64,000 bases of DNA, from positions 930,001 through 994,000 of the forward strand of contig NZ_CP089211.1 of the NCBI RefSeq assembly GCF_021183825.1, written 5' to 3'. This document shows, one piece after another, positions 51,841 to 63,336 of the stretch; position 1 is the first letter of the stretch, and the number at the start of each line of letters is the position of its first letter. Origin of the DNA: Sinomicrobium kalidii. Lineage in GTDB: Bacteria; Bacteroidota; Bacteroidia; Flavobacteriales; Flavobacteriaceae. The position numbers and the translations under genes were made by a program. A model generated the notes under the pieces. It was not told where the DNA came from. It did no database searches and saw nothing but the letters and a program-made list of their open reading frames with translations.

Positions 51841-52686
51841 TCAATCGTTCGGAATAATGTGTATATCTCTTTGCGGGAACGGTATGGACACATTGTTTTC
51901 CCTGAACATCTTATCGATTTCGAAGCGTATTTCACTTTTTACCCTGAGCGCGACAAAACCATCGGGAAGGAAAAAATAGACCCCGAAGTCCAGGGAGGAA
52001 TCACCGAAATTCTCAAAGAGCACAAAAGGCTCGGGAAATTCCAGCACGCCGGGATGACGGGAAGCGCATTTCAGCAGAATATCCTTGACCAGCTCTACAT
52101 CAGACCCGTAGGCCACCCCTACGTTCACTTCTTCCCTTACCGTATTTCCGTTCTGTGTCCAGTTAAACAACGGATCGGACATAAATTTATGATTAGGGAC
52201 GATCAGCACTTTCCCGCCACGGGTTTCCATACGCGTGGTGCGCAGGTGGATGCTGGTAACCCGCCCCACTTTATCGTCTACCTCCACAATATCCCCGACA
52301 TGCAGCGACTTGTCGGTTATAATAAGTATGCCCGACATAATGTCCTGGAATAACTGTTGCAGGGCAAAACCCAGACCTACGGCCAATGCGGCAAACGGTG
52401 CCAGGAAAACGGTGATATTAATCCCGGAGGCATCAAGTGTAAATATGATGACCAGCACATATGTAATATACTTTGCGAACAGGAATATACTTGTAAACTT
52501 ATTCTTATCCCCGTCGGCCATCTTCCTGGTAATTAACTTTCTTGTCAGTTTCAGGATAAAATTGGTGGCGATAATAGCAATAATAACAGCAATAAGTACC
52601 CCTACGGTTATATCTACCTTACTATCTTCAGGAGAATATATTTTATAGGCAAGAATGTTTTTGATGAAATCTATTATATCTTTCAT
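51841..52686 (-). CDS. Small-conductance mechanosensitive channel, MscS family
   Basis: The 281-aa inner-membrane protein has TM helices at about 27-48 (ITVGVLIAVIIAIIATNFIL), 65-90 (FLFAKYITYVLVIIFTLDA) and the pore-type helix at about 92-125 (VFLAPFAALAVGLGFALQQLFQDIMSGI). The cytosolic MscS beta domain follows (DIVEVDDKVGRVTSIHLRTT, KVLIVPNHKFMS, VNVGVAYGSDVELVKDILL). It releases solutes on hypo-osmotic shock. It lies upstream of the sigma-54 activator gene on the same strand, with an inverted repeat between them. Confidence 0.93.
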   Translation of the reverse strand: MKDIIDFIKNILAYKIYSPEDSKVDITVGVLIAVIIAIIATNFILKLTRKLITRKMADGDKNKFTSIFLFAKYITYVLVIIFTLDASGINITVFLAPFAALAVGLGFALQQLFQDIMSGILIITDKSLHVGDIVEVDDKVGRVTSIHLRTTRMETRGGKVLIVPNHKFMSDPLFNWTQNGNTVREEVNVGVAYGSDVELVKDILLKCASRHPGVLEFPEPFVLFENFGDSSLDFGVYFFLPDGFVALRVKSEIRFEIDKMFRENNVSIPFPQRDIHIIPND

Positions 52687-52708
52687 AGCGCTGAGATTTG
52701 GTTAATTA

Positions 52709-54061
52709 TCAACTATATTTCAACCATTTATACAATTCTTTATAACTTGGTTTCTTACCGTACATGAGTATGCCCACCCGGTATATCTTGGCCGCCAGCC
52801 ATACAATACACAAAAAGGTGGCTATAAGCAATGCTATGGAAGTGATAAACTGCCACAGCGGCACTCCTCCGGGGCCTACACCGCCGGGCAAACGCATAAG
52901 CATTACAATGGGAGATGTTAAGGGGAACAGTGAAAACCCTACTGCTATCGGTCCGTGGGGGTTGCTGAACACCGAGAAGAAACCGACGTATATGGCCAGC
53001 ATCAACGGTAATATTACCGGGAACATAAATTGCTGCGTATCGGTCTCGTTGTCTACCGCAGCACCTATGGCCGCATAAATAGAGCTGTAAATAAGATATC
53101 CCAGTATAAAATACACCACAAAGGAAAACAACAACAGTCCCCAGGATATATTTAACAATTCAACCAGATAAAGTTGTATTTTTTCCTGCATTCCTCCGGA
53201 CATATTGTTTACGGCATCCACAGCTTCGGGGGGAATCCTGGAACCTCCGCCCAACTCCCCTATACTGACCCCGAGAAAACCGGCAAGCAGGAACAGTAAC
53301 AAGCCTGCCGAAACCGTCCAGATCATAAACTGGGTGATCCCGGCCAGGGAAGTCCCTATAATTTTTCCCAGCATAAGCTGAAAGGGTTTTACCGAAGAAA
53401 TGATCACCTCTATGATCCTGCTGGTCTTTTCCTCGATGACACTGCGCATCACAAAAGCACCGTAAATGATAATGAACATCATGATAAGATACCCGAAAGC
53501 ACCACCTATAAAGGCTTTCATTTCATTGATGCCGCGTAATTTTTTCTCGCCCGTATAGTTCTCTACGTTGATCTCATAACCTTTTGCCATCTCTTTCAGG
53601 ACCTTGTCGGGCACCCCGAAATTCTGAAGTTTCACCTCCCTGACCTGCTTGCGTATCTCACTTTCCATAGACGAAAGGGTCCCGAGCCCCGGGGATTCCC
53701 TGCAAAAAAACTCGATGTTTTCGGCTACGGTCTCTATATCGCCCCCTTCCGGGATGTAGAGCAGGCCATAGTATGCGGCATGTTGCGCGGAATCCTTGGC
53801 CGCTTCTACCGACATTTCGTCAAACTTTATAAAAGACATGGAAGCATTGTCCTGAAACTGGGCCCGGAAAAAATTTCCCTCGTTCAATACGGCCACGACT
53901 TTTTTCTCGTCATTATTGGCTTTGGTAAGAAAGAACACCAGCGCTGCCATTCCCACTACCAGTAACGGGCTCAGGATGGTCATCACTATAAAAGACCTGT
54001 TGCGCACTTTGGCCAGGTATTCCCTTTTTATGATCAACGGCAGTTTATGCATTGCGGTCAC
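52709..54061 (-). CDS. ABC transporter permease, NatB-like (ABC-2 family)
   Basis: The 450-aa protein has one N-terminal helix (FIVMTILSPLLVVGMAALVFFL), a periplasmic domain of about 150 residues and five or more C-terminal helices (AFGYLIMMFIIIYGAFVM, MIWTVSAGLLLFLLAGFL, LLFSFVVYFILGYLIYSSIYAA, FMFPVILPLMLAIYVGFFSV, FITSIALLIATFLCIVWLA). EEKTSRIIEVIISSVKP is the conserved coupling region of NatB-type exporters. Its start overlaps the 3' end of the ATPase gene by 17 nt. The substrate is unknown; Na+ export is the classical example. Confidence 0.92.
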   Translation of the reverse strand: MTAMHKLPLIIKREYLAKVRNRSFIVMTILSPLLVVGMAALVFFLTKANNDEKKVVAVLNEGNFFRAQFQDNASMSFIKFDEMSVEAAKDSAQHAAYYGLLYIPEGGDIETVAENIEFFCRESPGLGTLSSMESEIRKQVREVKLQNFGVPDKVLKEMAKGYEINVENYTGEKKLRGINEMKAFIGGAFGYLIMMFIIIYGAFVMRSVIEEKTSRIIEVIISSVKPFQLMLGKIIGTSLAGITQFMIWTVSAGLLLFLLAGFLGVSIGELGGGSRIPPEAVDAVNNMSGGMQEKIQLYLVELLNISWGLLLFSFVVYFILGYLIYSSIYAAIGAAVDNETDTQQFMFPVILPLMLAIYVGFFSVFSNPHGPIAVGFSLFPLTSPIVMLMRLPGGVGPGGVPLWQFITSIALLIATFLCIVWLAAKIYRVGILMYGKKPSYKELYKWLKYS

Positions 54062-54983
54062 TATCTTTTACGGTTTGAATAAAAATATCGTTTACACTGG
54101 GGATGACCTCTACAAAATGATTGACGGTAGCCCTGGACACCAGGTATTCCAAAAGGTCGTTGGGCGAATGCCCGTTTTGTAGCTGTACCCTTAATTTGAG
54201 TTCGTCGGAAAGCGATTTAAAACTGGCTTCCGACACGGTAAACCGGTCCTGTAACAACAATCGCAACTCTTCCTTGTTTTCCGTATCCAGGCCAACTTCA
54301 AAAGTATTGCTGCGATACTGTCGTTTTATATCCGCCAGCTTTCCGTCGAGCAGTTTTTTCGATTGGTTGATCAGGGCAATGTCATCGCAAAGCTCCTCTA
54401 CCGATTCCATCCGGTGTGTGGAAAAGATAACAGTGGCCCCTTTATCCCTAAGGTGTAATATTTCGTCTTTAATGATGTTCGCATTGATGGGGTCAAACCC
54501 GCTGAAAGGTTCATCAAAAATAAGCAGTTTGGGGCGGTGCAGCACGGTAACCACAAACTGTATCTTCTGTGCCATCCCTTTGGACAGTTCCTGTATCTTT
54601 TTGTTCCACCAGTCACCGATATCCAGCCGGTCAAACCAGTATTTCAAACGTTCCCGGGCCTCTTTCCGTGACAGTCCTTTCAGTTGCGCCAGGTAGAGGG
54701 CCTGCTCCCCCACTTTCATGCTTTTATACAGCCCCCGTTCCTCCGGAAGGTAACCAATGTCGGTGATATGACCGGACCGAAGCGGTTCTCCATCGAATGT
54801 GACCGTTCCTTTATCGGGATAGGTAATCTGGTTGACAATACGTATCAGGGTTGTTTTTCCCGCCCCGTTGGGTCCCAGCAAACCGAAAATACTGCCCCCG
54901 GGCACTTTCAGTGAAACATTGTCCAGCGCGGTGTACTGTCCGTATTTTTTGGAAACATCATTTACTTCCAGCAGATTACTCAT
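54045..54983 (-). CDS. ABC transporter ATP-binding protein, NatA-like
   Basis: The 312-aa protein starts MSNLLEVNDVSKKYGQYTAL. It has Walker A GLLGPNGAGKTTLIR, Q-loop region IGYLPEERGLY, signature ELSKGMAQKIQF (LSKGM), Walker B LLIFDEPFSGFDP and H-loop VIFSTHRMESVE, then an accessory C-terminal domain. The frame is open for ten more codons upstream (to 55013), but the minus-7 box at 55015-55022 would leave no leader for that start, so the ATG at 54981-54983 is chosen. It pairs with the overlapping permease gene. Confidence 0.93.
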   Translation of the reverse strand: MSNLLEVNDVSKKYGQYTALDNVSLKVPGGSIFGLLGPNGAGKTTLIRIVNQITYPDKGTVTFDGEPLRSGHITDIGYLPEERGLYKSMKVGEQALYLAQLKGLSRKEARERLKYWFDRLDIGDWWNKKIQELSKGMAQKIQFVVTVLHRPKLLIFDEPFSGFDPINANIIKDEILHLRDKGATVIFSTHRMESVEELCDDIALINQSKKLLDGKLADIKRQYRSNTFEVGLDTENKEELRLLLQDRFTVSEASFKSLSDELKLRVQLQNGHSPNDLLEYLVSRATVNHFVEVIPSVNDIFIQTVKDSDRNA

Positions 54984-55014
54984 ATCGCAATATTGGTTTT
55001 CGCATAGTAGCATC

Positions 55015-55022
55015 CAAAGATA
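55015..55022 (-). promoter_or_regulatory. Minus-7 promoter element of the NatAB-type operon
   Basis: Reads TATCTTTG on the minus strand, 32 nt before the chosen start of the ATPase gene. Confidence 0.55.
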
Positions 55023-55183
55023 TTGAAATCACTACTAACGAGGGAAAAAAGGAAAAAATTATTTAAATTCAGGCCTGTTCGTGAAGAAAAAACTGCCGGA
55101 TTTCCGATACAAAAAAATTTCCGCATCTGTCCCGTACTCCTTAAAAAACAATAATTTAATACGCATATACCAATAATATAATT

Positions 55184-55191
55184 TATATTTG
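55184..55191 (+). promoter_or_regulatory. Minus-7 promoter element of typA
   Basis: TATATTTG then C, an exact box matching those of the tRNA genes. The predicted start near 55197 places the whole heptanucleotide array inside the typA leader. Confidence 0.6.
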
Positions 55192-55210
55192 CGCCCTCAA
55201 AATCGGATGT

Positions 55211-55375
55211 GACCGATGACCGATGACCGATGACCGATGACCGATGACCGATGACCGATGACCGATGACCGATGACCGATGACCGATGACCGATGACCGA
55301 TGACCGATGACCGATGACCGATGACCGATGACCGATGACCGATGACCGATGACCGATGACCGATGACCGATGACC
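55211..55375 (+). repeat. Perfect heptanucleotide array (GACCGAT) x 23.6 in the typA leader
   Basis: 165 nt of uninterrupted GACCGAT, counted as 23 full units plus GACC. It lies between the typA minus-7 box and its ATG at 55413. Each unit contains ATGA, so ATGs occur in all three frames and each opens a five-codon frame ATG-ACC-GAT-GAC-CGA-TGA. Such perfect short repeats change length by polymerase slippage. Confidence 0.95.
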
Positions 55376-55412
55376 TGCAAAAAAAATAGCGATAAAAAAT
55401 CAAGTTAAGAAC

Positions 55413-57212
55413 ATGGCGGATATCAGAAATATAGCAATCATAGCCCACGTGGACCACGGAAAGACCACGCTGGTGGACAAAATAATGTACCATTGCCAGC
55501 TATTCCGGGAAAATGAAAACACGGGCGACCTGATCCTGGACAATAACGACCTGGAACGCGAAAGGGGGATTACCATAACCTCCAAAAACGTTTCGGTGAC
55601 CTATAAGAGCACCAAGATCAACATCATTGACACTCCCGGGCACGCCGATTTCGGTGGTGAAGTAGAACGGGTGCTGAACATGGCCGACGGGGTTTTGCTG
55701 TTGGTAGACGCTTTTGAAGGCCCCATGCCGCAAACACGTTTTGTGCTGCAAAAGGCCATCGACCTGAAACTGAAACCGTGCGTGGTTATCAACAAGGTGG
55801 ACAAGGAGAACTGTACGCCCGAGGAAGTCCATGAAAAAGTATTTGACCTGATGTTTGAACTGGGAGCGGAAGAATGGCAACTGGATTTCCCTACGGTCTA
55901 CGGATCGGCCAAGAACAACTGGATGTCGGAAGACTGGAAAAACGAAACAGACAATATTGAGCCGCTTCTGGACATGGTGATAGCACACATCCCCGAACCG
56001 AAAGTATCGGAAGGGACACCGCAAATGCTCATCACTTCCCTTGACTTTTCCAGTTTTACCGGGCGTATTGCCATAGGCAGGCTGCAACGCGGCACACTGA
56101 CCGAAGGCATGCAGGTATCGCTGGTAAAAAGGGACGGGAGCATATCGAGATCAAGAATAAAGGAATTGCATATTTTTGAAGGGCTGGGCCGGAAAAAAGT
56201 GGCCGAGGTCAATGCCGGTGATATCTGTGCCATTGTAGGCCTGGAAGGCTTTGAAATAGGCGATACCATTGCCGACCTGGAAAACCCGGAAGCCCTGACC
56301 TCCATTGCCATAGACGAGCCTACCATGAGTATGCTCTTCACCATCAACGATTCCCCGTTCTTCGGCAAGGAAGGTAAATATGTGACTTCCCGCCATATCA
56401 AGGAACGGTTAGCAAAAGAACTGGAAAAAAACCTGGCACTGCGGGTGGAAGAAACCGAAAATGCCGACAAATTCATGGTTTACGGACGCGGGGTACTGCA
56501 CCTTTCCGTTCTCATAGAAACCATGCGTCGTGAAGGTTATGAACTCCAGATCGGGCAACCCCAGGTGATCATCAAGGAGATAGACGGTGTAAAATGCGAA
56601 CCTGTGGAGGAGCTGACCATCGACCTGCCGGAAAACCTGTCGGGAAAAGCGGTGGAATTCGTAAGCCTGCGCAAAGGTGAAATGCTGAGTATGGAGCCCA
56701 AGGGAGAACGCATGGTTTGTGTGTTCCATATCCCGTCGAGGGGAATCATCGGGCTGCGAAACCAGTTGCTCACGGCTACAGCAGGTGAGGCTATCATGTC
56801 GCACCGCTTTATAGAATATCAACCCTACAAAGGAGATATCCCGGGAAGGAACAACGGTTCGCTCATATCAATGGAAAAAGGAAAAGCCATTCCTTATTCT
56901 ATCGACAAGTTGCAGGACAGGGGCAAGTTCTTTATCGATCCCAATGAGGATATCTACGAAGGCCAGGTGATCGGGGAAAACTCCAGGAGCGACGATATGA
57001 CCGTGAACGTAACCAAGACCAAAAAACTCTCCAATGTCCGTTCCTCGGGAGCCGACGAAAAGGCGAAGATCGTACCGGCCATAAAATTCTCACTCGAAGA
57101 AGCACTGGAATACATCCAGAAAGACGAATATGTTGAGGTAACGCCCAAAAGTTTGAGGTTACGGAAGATATACCTTACCGAAAACGAAAGGAAGCGTCAT
57201 AAAATAGCTTAG
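55413..57212 (+). CDS. typA: Ribosome-associated GTPase TypA/BipA
   Basis: Translational GTPase of the EF-G group, involved in large-subunit assembly and stress or cold adaptation. The 599-aa protein has a G domain at about 1-195 with G1 [11 protein letters not shown]2 region [10 protein letters not shown]3 DTPGHADFG and G4 INKVDKE. A beta-barrel domain II and EF-G-like domains follow ([63 protein letters not shown]). The TypA-specific C-terminal domain ends [23 protein letters not shown]. The start ATG is clear. Its leader carries the heptanucleotide array. Confidence 0.97.
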   Translation: MADIRNIAIIAHVDHGKTTLVDKIMYHCQLFRENENTGDLILDNNDLERERGITITSKNVSVTYKSTKINIIDTPGHADFGGEVERVLNMADGVLLLVDAFEGPMPQTRFVLQKAIDLKLKPCVVINKVDKENCTPEEVHEKVFDLMFELGAEEWQLDFPTVYGSAKNNWMSEDWKNETDNIEPLLDMVIAHIPEPKVSEGTPQMLITSLDFSSFTGRIAIGRLQRGTLTEGMQVSLVKRDGSISRSRIKELHIFEGLGRKKVAEVNAGDICAIVGLEGFEIGDTIADLENPEALTSIAIDEPTMSMLFTINDSPFFGKEGKYVTSRHIKERLAKELEKNLALRVEETENADKFMVYGRGVLHLSVLIETMRREGYELQIGQPQVIIKEIDGVKCEPVEELTIDLPENLSGKAVEFVSLRKGEMLSMEPKGERMVCVFHIPSRGIIGLRNQLLTATAGEAIMSHRFIEYQPYKGDIPGRNNGSLISMEKGKAIPYSIDKLQDRGKFFIDPNEDIYEGQVIGENSRSDDMTVNVTKTKKLSNVRSSGADEKAKIVPAIKFSLEEALEYIQKDEYVEVTPKSLRLRKIYLTENERKRHKIA

Positions 57213-57366
57213 CTTCGGCTTCGCTTCAGCTACCGGGAGGTGCCCGGTTGCTTGCTGAACGGCATTAAATAACCGGACACGGACATGTGGTTTCCGGGCA
57301 ACTATAAACATCAAAAAGTAACATCCGCCCGGTTCTCATCGGGTCCCGGGCGGCCGACAGCAATTT

Positions 57367-57600
57367 ATGGAACTATTTGGTATCTCCATAACGGAATGGA
57401 TTGGTTATGCCGCCTCTCTGGGGGTGTTGCTTTCTTTCCTTATGCGGGATATCACAACACTGAGAACCGTGAATTCCATCGGTTGTTTTCTCTTCGTGAT
57501 ATACGGTGTCATGCTCCCTTCCATCCCGGTAATCATTACCAACCTTGCTATTCTCGGTGTGAACATCTATTTTATTTTTTTCAAGCGTAAAAAACAATAA
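57367..57600 (+). CDS. Small three-helix membrane protein (YgjV/CBU_0592-like)
   Basis: The 77-aa protein has predicted helices at about 9-26 (WIGYAASLGVLLSFLM), 33-50 (TVNSIGCFLFVIYGVML) and 51-70 (IPVIITNLAILGVNIYFIFF), ending in a basic tail KRKKQ. The pattern 'SLGVLLSFLMRDITTLRTVNSIGCFLFVIYG' matches small membrane proteins of the CBU_0592/YgjV type, whose role is unknown. Its stop is 2 nt from the convergent stop of the next gene. Confidence 0.72.
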   Translation: MELFGISITEWIGYAASLGVLLSFLMRDITTLRTVNSIGCFLFVIYGVMLPSIPVIITNLAILGVNIYFIFFKRKKQ

Positions 57601-57602
57601 GA

Positions 57603-58526
57603 TCATTCCCTGTCGAACAGGTTGTCCAATGCCGGGCTCAGGCTGGAGTATCTGAAGGAAAAGCCCATATCTGTTATTTTACGCGAACTCACCCTCTGCC
57701 CGCTGAACAAGAGGTAGGACATCTCACCCAGCAAACCCCGCATCACAAAACGTGGTATATTGGGAAGTATTAACGGCTTTTCAAGTTTTTTCGCAATTTC
57801 CCGGGTCAGCTTTTCATTGGTCACCGGGTTGGGGGCAACACCGTTAAAAATACCGGGCATTTCTTTCTCCAGAAGGAACAGGAATATCCTGGCCAGGTCT
57901 GTAATATGTATCCACGACTGCCATTGTTGTCCGCTGCCAAAAGCAGCCCCTGCAAAATACCGTACGGGTTTTGCCATTTGAGGCAGGGCTCCCCCGTCCG
58001 GTGAAAGCACCAGGCCTATACGTACTTTGGCCACTTCAAGCCCCTGTTTCCCCAGTCGGTCGGCAGCAGCTTCCCATTCCCGTATCACCTTCCCGGGGAA
58101 AGAATTGTCCACCTCCTCTTCCTCTTCATCGTAATAATGCGTCAGGGAATCCGGATATATTCCTATGGCGGAAGCCGAGACCAGCATTCTCACATGATGT
58201 TCTCTGTTATTTTCCAGGGTTTTATCCAGTAATTGCAGCGACTTTACCCTGCTGTCCAGGATACGTTTTTTATGTTGCGCTGTCCACCGTCTGGCAATCG
58301 GGGCTCCCGCAAGGTTAATAATGGCATCTACCCCTTCCAGGCATTCCGTAGCTATTTCTTCTTTTCCGGGATTCCAGTAAAATCCCTTGCACTTCTCGGT
58401 ATACTTAATTTTGGAATGACTTGTTGTGAGATAGTGCACATCAATCCCCTCCCGGCCGCATAGTCTGACTATCTCCTTGCCTATCAATCCTGTTGCTCCT
58501 GTAATTAAAACACGCATCACATCCAT
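57603..58526 (-). CDS. TIGR01777-family NAD(P)-binding epimerase-like protein
   Basis: The 307-aa extended SDR protein has the Rossmann glycine motif RVLITGATGLIGKEIV at 5-20 and INLAGAPIARRWTAQHKKRILDSRV, typical of TIGR01777. It also has LVSASAIGIYPDS with the Ser/Tyr region, FPGKVIREWEAAADRL, RIGLVLSPDGGALPQM and a C-terminal DUF1731-like part (KKLEKPLILPNIPRFVMRGLLGEM). E. coli YfcH is the reference member; its substrate is unknown. An ATG at 58524-58526 with GGAG six nt before it is preferred over the GTG four codons upstream. Confidence 0.9.
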   Translation of the reverse strand: MDVMRVLITGATGLIGKEIVRLCGREGIDVHYLTTSHSKIKYTEKCKGFYWNPGKEEIATECLEGVDAIINLAGAPIARRWTAQHKKRILDSRVKSLQLLDKTLENNREHHVRMLVSASAIGIYPDSLTHYYDEEEEEVDNSFPGKVIREWEAAADRLGKQGLEVAKVRIGLVLSPDGGALPQMAKPVRYFAGAAFGSGQQWQSWIHITDLARIFLFLLEKEMPGIFNGVAPNPVTNEKLTREIAKKLEKPLILPNIPRFVMRGLLGEMSYLLFSGQRVSSRKITDMGFSFRYSSLSPALDNLFDRE

Positions 58527-58608
58527 CTTTTTCTCCACACTATTAAAGATACGGTATATTATACGGGTAACACAACAATTTAAAAAAGGTTTAACGTCCC
58601 TCGGCTCC

Positions 58609-58717
58609 GCTCGGGAACCAGGAAGGGCAGATATATTGGTTTTATAGTAAACTATTTCCTAAAACCCCCGGTTCCCGAGCCCTTCGGCTTGCACTCAGGA
58701 TAAGCCTGAGCCGGGGG
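58609..58717. repeat. Nested intergenic inverted repeats overlapping the 3' end of the ATP-PPase gene
   Basis: GCTCGGGAACC (58609-58619) and GGTTCCCGAGC (58670-58680) are an 11-bp inverted repeat. A second set, CCCCCGG (about 58665) with CCGGGGG (about 58712) around CTCAGG-ataag-CCTGAG, runs into the last codons of the 241-aa gene and encodes its tail SPGSGLS. It is probably a strong hairpin that ends or protects that minus-strand transcript. Confidence 0.5.
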
Positions 58718-59420
58718 AAAGATCACAATACCAGAAGGAATTGTCCCAGTTTTGTTTTTCGTTGTTTTCCGGTCCGTAACTTTTCAGTACTTTTTCACCG
58801 GTCTTAAAACCTACCGGATACCGGAATACGGGGCCGTCATACACAAAAGTGTGGAATTCCCCGTTTTCCCCGCAGGCGTCCACTCCCCCGGGCAAATCGC
58901 GAATAAAGCTGTGGTCGATCTCCCTGCCGCAGAATTCCGGCCCCAGCACCCTGGCATTTACGCATACCGTAACCGCTTTAAAACCGAGTTCCAGAAATTC
59001 TTCCAGAAGTTTACGGGTATCCTGTTTCCACAAGGGGAAAACGGCCTCCAAACCTGTTTCCGCAAGTCTTTCTTCCCGGTATTTTTTCAGGTCTTCGAGG
59101 AAAATATCACCAAAGGCAGCATAACGGTATCCTTTACCATAAAGCAGGGCGGTTTCTTTCTTCATGGTCCGGTCATACGTTTCCATATCCACAACGGCGG
59201 GAAAATAAATTTTACGCAATGGCAAACCGATACTTTTTGCCTGGAGGCCCAGCAACGTTTCCGGCAAACCGTGCATGGACACCCTGCCGAAATCCCTGTT
59301 TACGGTGGTCACCAAGGTCTGTACATCATAGTCCCCCCGCTCTGACATTCTGTATAAGGCCAGGGCAGAATCCTTTCCGCTGCTCCAGTTCAAATATGTT
59401 TTTTTATCGGGATTTACCAT
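58695..59420 (-). CDS. Diphthine-ammonia-ligase-like ATP-pyrophosphatase (DUF71)
   Basis: The 241-aa protein opens with TYLNWSSGKDSALALYRM, the PP-loop (SGGKDS-type) of adenine-nucleotide alpha-hydrolases. It continues with FGRVSMHGLPETLLGLQAKSIGLPL, YAAFGDIFLEDLKKYREERL, FPLWKQD and GVDACGENGEFHTFVYDGP, all hallmarks of the DUF71/diphthine-ammonia-ligase family. Bacteria have no diphthamide, so the bacterial substrate is unknown; a role in a cofactor or amide-forming step is possible. It is divergent from the beta-galactosidase gene with 62 nt between the starts. Confidence 0.86.
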   Translation of the reverse strand: MVNPDKKTYLNWSSGKDSALALYRMSERGDYDVQTLVTTVNRDFGRVSMHGLPETLLGLQAKSIGLPLRKIYFPAVVDMETYDRTMKKETALLYGKGYRYAAFGDIFLEDLKKYREERLAETGLEAVFPLWKQDTRKLLEEFLELGFKAVTVCVNARVLGPEFCGREIDHSFIRDLPGGVDACGENGEFHTFVYDGPVFRYPVGFKTGEKVLKSYGPENNEKQNWDNSFWYCDLSPGSGLS

Positions 59421-59437
59421 AAAAAGCAGGATTATAA

Positions 59438-62569
<3,132 letters not shown>

Positions 62570-62657
62570 AATTTTAGCTTTACAGGGCTTCCCGCTTTTC
62601 TGGGCGGGGAGTTTGCCCGGCAGGTCCCGGGACTTCCCTACAGATCCGTACTATTCC

Positions 62658-62700
62658 GTGACATGGGCTTTCTAATCCTCCGGTCCCGATCAAAGAGAGG
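62658..62700. repeat. REP-like dispersed element, decayed copy 3
   Basis: GTGACATGGGCTTTC, AATCCTCCGG and CCCGATCAAAG follow the same order as copies 1 and 2, but the inner palindrome has decayed. It lies between the convergent GH2 and aroQ genes. Confidence 0.45.
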
Positions 62701-62718
62701 GACTATCAGGCAGTTCCT

Positions 62719-63135
62719 TTATTTTATAAAACTCTGAATGGCCAGCACATAGCTTTGAAGCCCGAAGCCCAGTATAACACCTTTTGCATTGGGCGATATA
62801 TAGGATTGATGACGAAATGATTCCCGCCCGAAGGTATTGGAAATATGTATCTCCACTACGGGGGTGGTTATACCCTTTATAGCGTCTCCTATACCTACGG
62901 AAGTATGTGTATAAGCCCCGGCATTGAGGATGATACCATCATAGCTGAACCCCGTTTCGTGCAGCTTGTCTATGATCTCGCCTTCTATATTAGACTGGTA
63001 GTACTCCAGGTCTACACCCGGAAAATCCGACCGTAGTTTAAACAGGTAGTCTTCGAAGGTTTCGGAACCGTATATTTCGGGCTCACGCTTACCGAGCAGG
63101 TTCAGGTTGGGACCGTTGATGATGATCAATTTCAT
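62719..63135 (-). CDS. aroQ: 3-dehydroquinate dehydratase, type II
   Basis: Third step of the shikimate pathway, in the cytosol as a dodecamer. The 138-aa protein has the full type II signature: MKLIIINGPNLNLLGKREPEIYG with the active-site loop Arg/Tyr, YYQSNIEGEIIDKLHE, LNAGAYTHTSVGIGDAIK with the catalytic His region, VEIHISNTFGRESFRHQSY and VILGFGLQSYVLAI. It stands alone on the minus strand between the GH2 gene and proA. Confidence 0.97.
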   Translation of the reverse strand: MKLIIINGPNLNLLGKREPEIYGSETFEDYLFKLRSDFPGVDLEYYQSNIEGEIIDKLHETGFSYDGIILNAGAYTHTSVGIGDAIKGITTPVVEIHISNTFGRESFRHQSYISPNAKGVILGFGLQSYVLAIQSFIK

Positions 63136-63231
63136 TTTTCTGTATCTTTTGACCGGAAATCAATCCGAAAAAATTTTCATTGTAAAAATATTCATAATAT
63201 TATGGATAAAAATGGAAAAAGCCGATAAAAA

Positions 63232-63265
63232 AAGTCCCGGATGATCTGGTGACCTTCCGGGACTT
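63232..63265 (-). terminator. Terminator downstream of proA
   Basis: AAGTCCCGGA (63232-63241) and TCCGGGACTT (63256-63265) form a 10-bp perfect stem, followed by TTTTTT on the minus strand. It lies 71 nt past the proA stop and before aroQ. Confidence 0.85.
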
Positions 63266-63336
63266 GTGTATTTATTCAAAAAGGGTTCTGTTTCAGCCTC
63301 TGTGTAAAACAGATAACAGTGAATGTCTAAAAGCCT

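Noticed and set aside
55183..55493. Minus-strand frames encoding repeated VIGHRSS
   Set aside because: Translation of the heptanucleotide array; 21 nt gives a seven-residue cycle without stops. They overlap the typA start on the other strand, and no promoter or homologous protein is expected.
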